The notes under the pieces: generated by a model | The model's input: the letters and a program-made list of their open reading frames with translations, nothing else | Databases searched by the model: none | What the model was told of the DNA's origin: nothing | From: Strigops habroptila | Taxonomy: Eukaryota > Chordata > Aves > Psittaciformes > Psittacidae | Assembly (NCBI RefSeq): GCF_004027225.2 | Contig: NC_044277.2 | Span: 97,957,552-98,021,551, forward strand | Length of the DNA: 64,000 nt | Direction of reading: 5' to 3' | Position numbers and translations under genes: made by a program | In this document: positions 63,420 to 64,000 of the stretch, one piece after another | Position numbering within the stretch: the stretch's first letter is position 1 | Layout of the letters: each line of letters starts with the position of its first letter

Positions 63420-64000
63420 TTGCTATGCAAGAGTGTCCCCATATGGCCATGCCCCAAGAGCATGGCACACGTCCCTGTATGACCATGTGCACCCAACAGC
63501 ATGTCACGTATGTCCATGCACACCTTGACAGCATGGTAAGTGTCCCCATAGGACCATGCACACCCAACAATGTGCCACATGTCCCCTGTATGACCATGCA
63601 CACCCTGATGGCTGGGCATGTGTCCTCATACAACCATGCACACACAGACAGCATGGCACATGTCCCTGTATGACCACACACACCCGACAGCATGCCATGT
63701 ACCACCATGCACACCCCGACAGCATGATGTGTCCCCTGTACAACCATGCAGACCCTGATGGCATGGCATGTGTCCCCCTATGACCACGCACACGTGATGA
63801 CATGGCACGTATCCCTGTATGACCACACAGCCCCCAACGGTGCAGCACCCATCCCTATGTGAGCGTGAACAACCAGCAGTGTGGCATGTGCCCCTGTATG
63901 ACCACGGACACCCAAGAACATGTCACTCATCCCTGTACAAGCATGCACACCTGATGGCATGTCCCTATACAACCATGCATACCCCTACAGTGCAGCGCCT
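63420..64000. repeat. 40-base minisatellite running off the right edge
   Basis: Units containing GACCATGCACACCCTGACAG and CATGGCACGTGTCCCTGTAT repeat about fourteen times up to the last base. The interval 62760-63419 before it shows nothing recognised. Confidence 0.86.

Overview
This looks like a window of bird genomic DNA. CR1-type LINE fragments are scattered through the first half and no mammalian repeats are visible. The proteins and gene order (SETD2, NRADD, DSD1, NBEAL2) fit the avian counterpart of human 3p21.31. The compact GC-rich introns packed with minisatellites from about 26 kb onward suggest a small, gene-dense, recombination-rich chromosome, which is inference. All exon boundaries were placed by hand from splice signals, codon phase and remembered homologues; no search was run.

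Layout. (1) 1-29.5 kb, + strand: the 3' third of SETD2, the H3K36 trimethyltransferase. Ten coding exons encode about 761 C-terminal residues including the WW and SRI domains. The SET domain lies off the left edge. Introns hold CR1 fragments, a piggyBac-like MITE candidate and an intronic duplication. (2) 29.5-30.6 kb: tail-to-tail intergenic DNA filled by a GGGGACACA-type array. (3) 30.6-33.4 kb, - strand: NRADD, a p75NTR-like death-domain receptor of about 301 residues. It keeps only two cysteine-rich domains but has the transmembrane helix, juxtamembrane motif, death domain and a C-terminal PDZ-type tail. A CpG-rich promoter follows. (4) 33.9-37.9 kb, - strand: DSD1, a PLP- and zinc-dependent D-serine dehydratase of about 382 residues in seven exons. 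(5) 38-40 kb: minisatellite DNA. (6) 40.2-60.5 kb, - strand: NBEAL2, 54 exons that join in frame into about 2,738 residues (solenoid, ConA-like, PH-BEACH, WD40). Only the short conserved N-terminal exon was not found. (7) 60.5-64 kb: upstream NBEAL2 intron or flank with a CCAAT-rich cluster, two minisatellites and a candidate alternative first exon.

The genes are unrelated in function and are linked by conserved synteny: chromatin (SETD2), neurotrophin-receptor-like signalling (NRADD), D-amino-acid catabolism (DSD1) and granule biogenesis (NBEAL2). The most notable features are the two-CRD form of NRADD, the displaced DSD1 start codon, a kilobase of degenerate telomere-like repeat inside an NBEAL2 intron, several unusual splice sites (a GC-AG intron, two NAGNAG acceptors, a triplicated donor), and the abrupt switch at about 26 kb from CR1-rich to minisatellite-rich sequence.
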